Source: Candidatus Eiseniibacteriota bacterium (lineage in GTDB: Bacteria; Eisenbacteria; RBG-16-71-46; JAGVPR01). Taken from it: 7,152 nucleotides of DNA. Made by a program: the position numbers and the translations under genes. This document shows positions 5,020 to 7,152 of the stretch, piece by piece. The notes under the pieces are model-generated. The model searched no databases. It was not told the origin of the DNA and saw nothing but the letters and a program-made list of their open reading frames with translations. Position 1 is the stretch's first letter; each line of letters opens with the position of its first letter. The DNA lies in assembly GCA_020052115.1 (NCBI GenBank), contig JAGVPR010000084.1:1-7152 (forward strand). The letters are read 5' to 3'.

Positions 5020-7152
5020 ATGCGCCTTGCCGTCCTCCGTGCATCGGTGATTCTCGCAGCCGCCGTCCAGCTCGCAGCCACGTGCCCGGCCTTTGCCGAG
5101 GTGATCACCGCCACGGTGCGAAACGCGCAGACGAACGAGCCCGTTCAGGGCGCTGTCGTTCGCCTCGTTGATTCGGATAAGACCAGAGTCTCCGACAAGT
5201 ACGGCGTAGCGCATTTCGAGGCCGTCGAGGCCGGCCTGCATCGCCTCTACGTCACCCACGTCGCATTCGAGACGAGCGATACGGTATCGGTGGCGCCGGC
5301 CGATTCGCCCGCCCGCGTCGAGATCCTCATCGTCCCGAGGGCCTGGGTGATCAACGAGGTCGTCGTCACCGGCACGCGCTCGCCTCACATGCTGAAGGAC
5401 GTCCCGGTCGAGACCGACGTGATCGGGAACCGCGATTTCCACCGCACAGGCGCGCGAACAGCGGACGAGGCTCTCGCGTGGTCGGTCGGCGCAGCGGTAA
5501 GGAAGGACCTCTCGGGCCAGGGCGTGGCGCTCCGCGGGCTGGACGAGGACCGCGTGCTCATCCTCGTGGACGGCGAACGAGCCGTCGGCCGGGTCCGCGG
5601 CTCCATTGACCTCAGCCAGTTCTCGCTTCTCAACGTGGACCGGATCGAGATCGTCAAGGGCTCGGGGGCCACGCTCTACGGATCGGAGGCGATCGGAGGC
5701 GTCGTCAACATCATCACCCGGAATCCGGACGAGCAGCCGACGTCCGCTCGCTTCTACCTCGACTACGGATCGCACGAGACGTCCAACTCGGCCGCGGACT
5801 TCAATCACCGCTTCGGAAAGGCGGCACTCGCCGCCGGAGCGCGCTTCTACCGCACAAGCGGGTTCGACCTCGATTCTTCGACGCCCCATACCAATGGGCA
5901 GGAAGCGATAGACCGGCTGAATCTGAACCTGAAAGCCGTCGCGCCGTTCACCCCAAAATGGCGTCTGACCTGGTCGGCGAGGTACATGACCGAGGAGCGG
6001 AGCTGGCTCGAGTCCGAGGTGTTCCCCCCCGATCTCCTCTTCGTCTACGACGACGGCGAGACGAATCGCAGGTACGAATCGTCCGGGCAGCTCGAGTACC
6101 GCTCGGGCGAGCGGTATCGGATGGGACTCAGGCTCTACGGCACGTATTACGACCACGGCTGGGACAAGAGCGCGCGGGAGACCGGGCTCCTCGTGGACGA
6201 ATCGAAGACGGACGACGAGTTCTATGAGGCGTCGTACTCCTCGAACTACGTCATCGGCCAGGGCCATCAGATGACCTACGGTTTGGACTGGAACTTCCAG
6301 AATCTCCGCTCCTCCGAGCTGGCCGACGACTCGAAGGCCGACAGAGCCGGGGACGGCTACTTCCAGTATGAATACGCGCCGCACCCGAGTATCACCTTCC
6401 TCCCCGGGGTGCGCTACGAGCGGCATAGCGCGTTCGGCGGCCACGTGAATCCGTCACTCAACGTGATGGTCGCGCCGGTCGAGCAGTTCAAGCTCCGCGG
6501 CTACGTCGGCGGCGGATTCCGCGCGCCATCCATCAAGGAGCAGTACTTCGTGTTCGACCACACCGCGGCCGGTTACGTCGTGTACGGCGGCTCGGTCCCG
6601 CTTCCCCCCGGTCTCAACGTGGATCCTGATCGTTTCCATCCGATCCAGGAGGAGAACTCGATCAACTCCTCGATCTCGGCCGAGACCTCGTACGGCACGA
6701 TCGGAATGCACCGAATCACGTTCTTCTACAATCACCTCGAGGATCTGATCGACTTCACGCTGATCGGGATCACCCCCACGTACTGGCGCGGAATCTACGT
6801 GTACCAGAACATCGGCGCCGCCATCACGAAGGGCGTGGAGTGGGAGTCGCGGATCCGGCTCTCGAGCGCGTTCGATCTGTCGTTCTCCTACGATTACCTG
6901 TATTCGCGGGATCTCGACACCGGCGAGCCGCTGCTCAATCGCCCCGAGCACACTGTCAAGCTCGTGTTCTCGGGCGCGGACGATCGGAGCGGCCTCGGCG
7001 GAAGCCTCTGGGGAGATTACGTATCTCGGAAGCTCTGGGTGTCGCTCTCCAACACCGGCCAGCAAGAAAGCGACGCCGTGTACGCGCCGGATCGCCTGAC
7101 GTTGAACGCGAGCGTCTTCAAGCGGCTCCCGTACCGTCTCGAGGCGTTCGTA
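5020..7152 (+). CDS. TonB-dependent outer-membrane receptor, 3'-truncated
   Basis: The 711 visible residues form a TonB-dependent receptor, which imports a bound ligand through a plugged beta-barrel using TonB-ExbBD energy. Residues 1-26 are a signal peptide (Arg2, Arg7, hydrophobic core, cleavage expected after AFA). Residues 27-105 form a carboxypeptidase-regulatory-like beta domain (NEPVQGAVV, then DKYGVAHFEAVEAG). EVVVTGTR at 113-120 is the TonB-box-like segment. The plug, about 121-234, contains ALRGLDEDRVLILVDGER, VDRIEIVKG, LYGSEAIGGVVNIITR. Barrel strands follow, with FRAPSIKE at 500-507, a motif of BtuB/CirA/FepA-like receptors. No stop occurs before the window ends; the last strand or strands, perhaps 30-60 residues, are missing. 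The ATG at 5020 gives the cleanest signal peptide and has GGGG five bases upstream; in-frame ATGs at 4969 and 4831 are less likely. Ligand (siderophore, haem, cobalamin or other) cannot be assigned. Confidence 0.95.
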   Translation, partial: MRLAVLRASVILAAAVQLAATCPAFAEVITATVRNAQTNEPVQGAVVRLVDSDKTRVSDKYGVAHFEAVEAGLHRLYVTHVAFETSDTVSVAPADSPARVEILIVPRAWVINEVVVTGTRSPHMLKDVPVETDVIGNRDFHRTGARTADEALAWSVGAAVRKDLSGQGVALRGLDEDRVLILVDGERAVGRVRGSIDLSQFSLLNVDRIEIVKGSGATLYGSEAIGGVVNIITRNPDEQPTSARFYLDYGSHETSNSAADFNHRFGKAALAAGARFYRTSGFDLDSSTPHTNGQEAIDRLNLNLKAVAPFTPKWRLTWSARYMTEERSWLESEVFPPDLLFVYDDGETNRRYESSGQLEYRSGERYRMGLRLYGTYYDHGWDKSARETGLLVDESKTDDEFYEASYSSNYVIGQGHQMTYGLDWNFQNLRSSELADDSKADRAGDGYFQYEYAPHPSITFLPGVRYERHSAFGGHVNPSLNVMVAPVEQFKLRGYVGGGFRAPSIKEQYFVFDHTAAGYVVYGGSVPLPPGLNVDPDRFHPIQEENSINSSISAETSYGTIGMHRITFFYNHLEDLIDFTLIGITPTYWRGIYVYQNIGAAITKGVEWESRIRLSSAFDLSFSYDYLYSRDLDTGEPLLNRPEHTVKLVFSGADDRSGLGGSLWGDYVSRKLWVSLSNTGQQESDAVYAPDRLTLNASVFKRLPYRLEAFV

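Noticed and set aside
5077..5085. Lipobox in the receptor signal peptide (Cys22)
   Set aside because: The residues before Cys22 (AAT) do not fit a lipobox, and a good signal peptidase I site, AFA before Glu27, follows four residues later.
5681..5700. Tandem duplication of GATCGGAGGC
   Set aside because: The ten-base repeat is perfect, but it encodes part of the conserved plug motif YGSEAIGGVVN at normal length, so it is coincidental and not an insertion.
4834..6444. 536-residue minus-strand open frame
   Set aside because: Antisense to the TonB receptor, whose signal peptide, plug and barrel motifs are unmistakable.
1..7152. CRISPR array, insertion sequence, tRNA or rRNA genes
   Set aside because: No regularly spaced repeats, transposase motifs, terminal inverted repeats or recognisable RNA-gene sequences were seen; nearly all bases are accounted for by four protein genes and one intergenic region.

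Overview
The window is a G+C-rich stretch (roughly two thirds G+C by eye) from a Gram-negative, outer-membrane-bearing bacterium. It carries parts of two envelope systems: an RND efflux pump and a TonB-dependent outer-membrane receptor. The receptor has an N-terminal carboxypeptidase-regulatory-like domain, common in Bacteroidota/FCB-type lineages. Combined with high G+C, this suggests a high-G+C FCB-like or similar environmental lineage (for example Gemmatimonadota- or Eisenbacteria-like), but that is a weak inference. The first 12 bases match the end of a standard Illumina adapter, so this is probably the untrimmed end of a metagenomic or draft-assembly contig.

Layout. (1) Positions 14-811 (+): the C-terminal 265 residues of an MdtA/AcrA-like periplasmic adaptor, cut off at the contig end. 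(2) Positions 808-3921 (+): a complete 1037-residue RND inner-membrane permease closest in motif style to MdtB/MdtC, coupled to the adaptor through an ATGA overlap. (3) Positions 3900-4622 (-): a class I SAM-dependent methyltransferase, convergent with the pump and overlapping its 3' end by 22 bases. (4) Positions 4623-5019: a divergent intergenic region of about 400 bases, with a possible -10 element and several potential RNA hairpins. (5) Positions 5020-7152 (+): a TonB-dependent receptor with signal peptide, N-terminal extension, plug and most of its barrel, running off the right end.

Adaptor and permease should work together as the inner-membrane and periplasmic parts of a tripartite proton-driven efflux pump. 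The outer-membrane channel is not in view. The methyltransferase and receptor appear to be independent units that share the divergent intergenic region; nothing in the sequence links either to efflux.

The gene content is ordinary and I see no convincing new multi-gene system. The least expected signal is compositional: the hexamer RTCGAY is nearly absent (one site, against about nine expected from the flanking-base totals at TCGA sites). This shows up as unusual Ile and Val codon choice before Asp. The potential structured leader ahead of the receptor gene is the other item worth a check.
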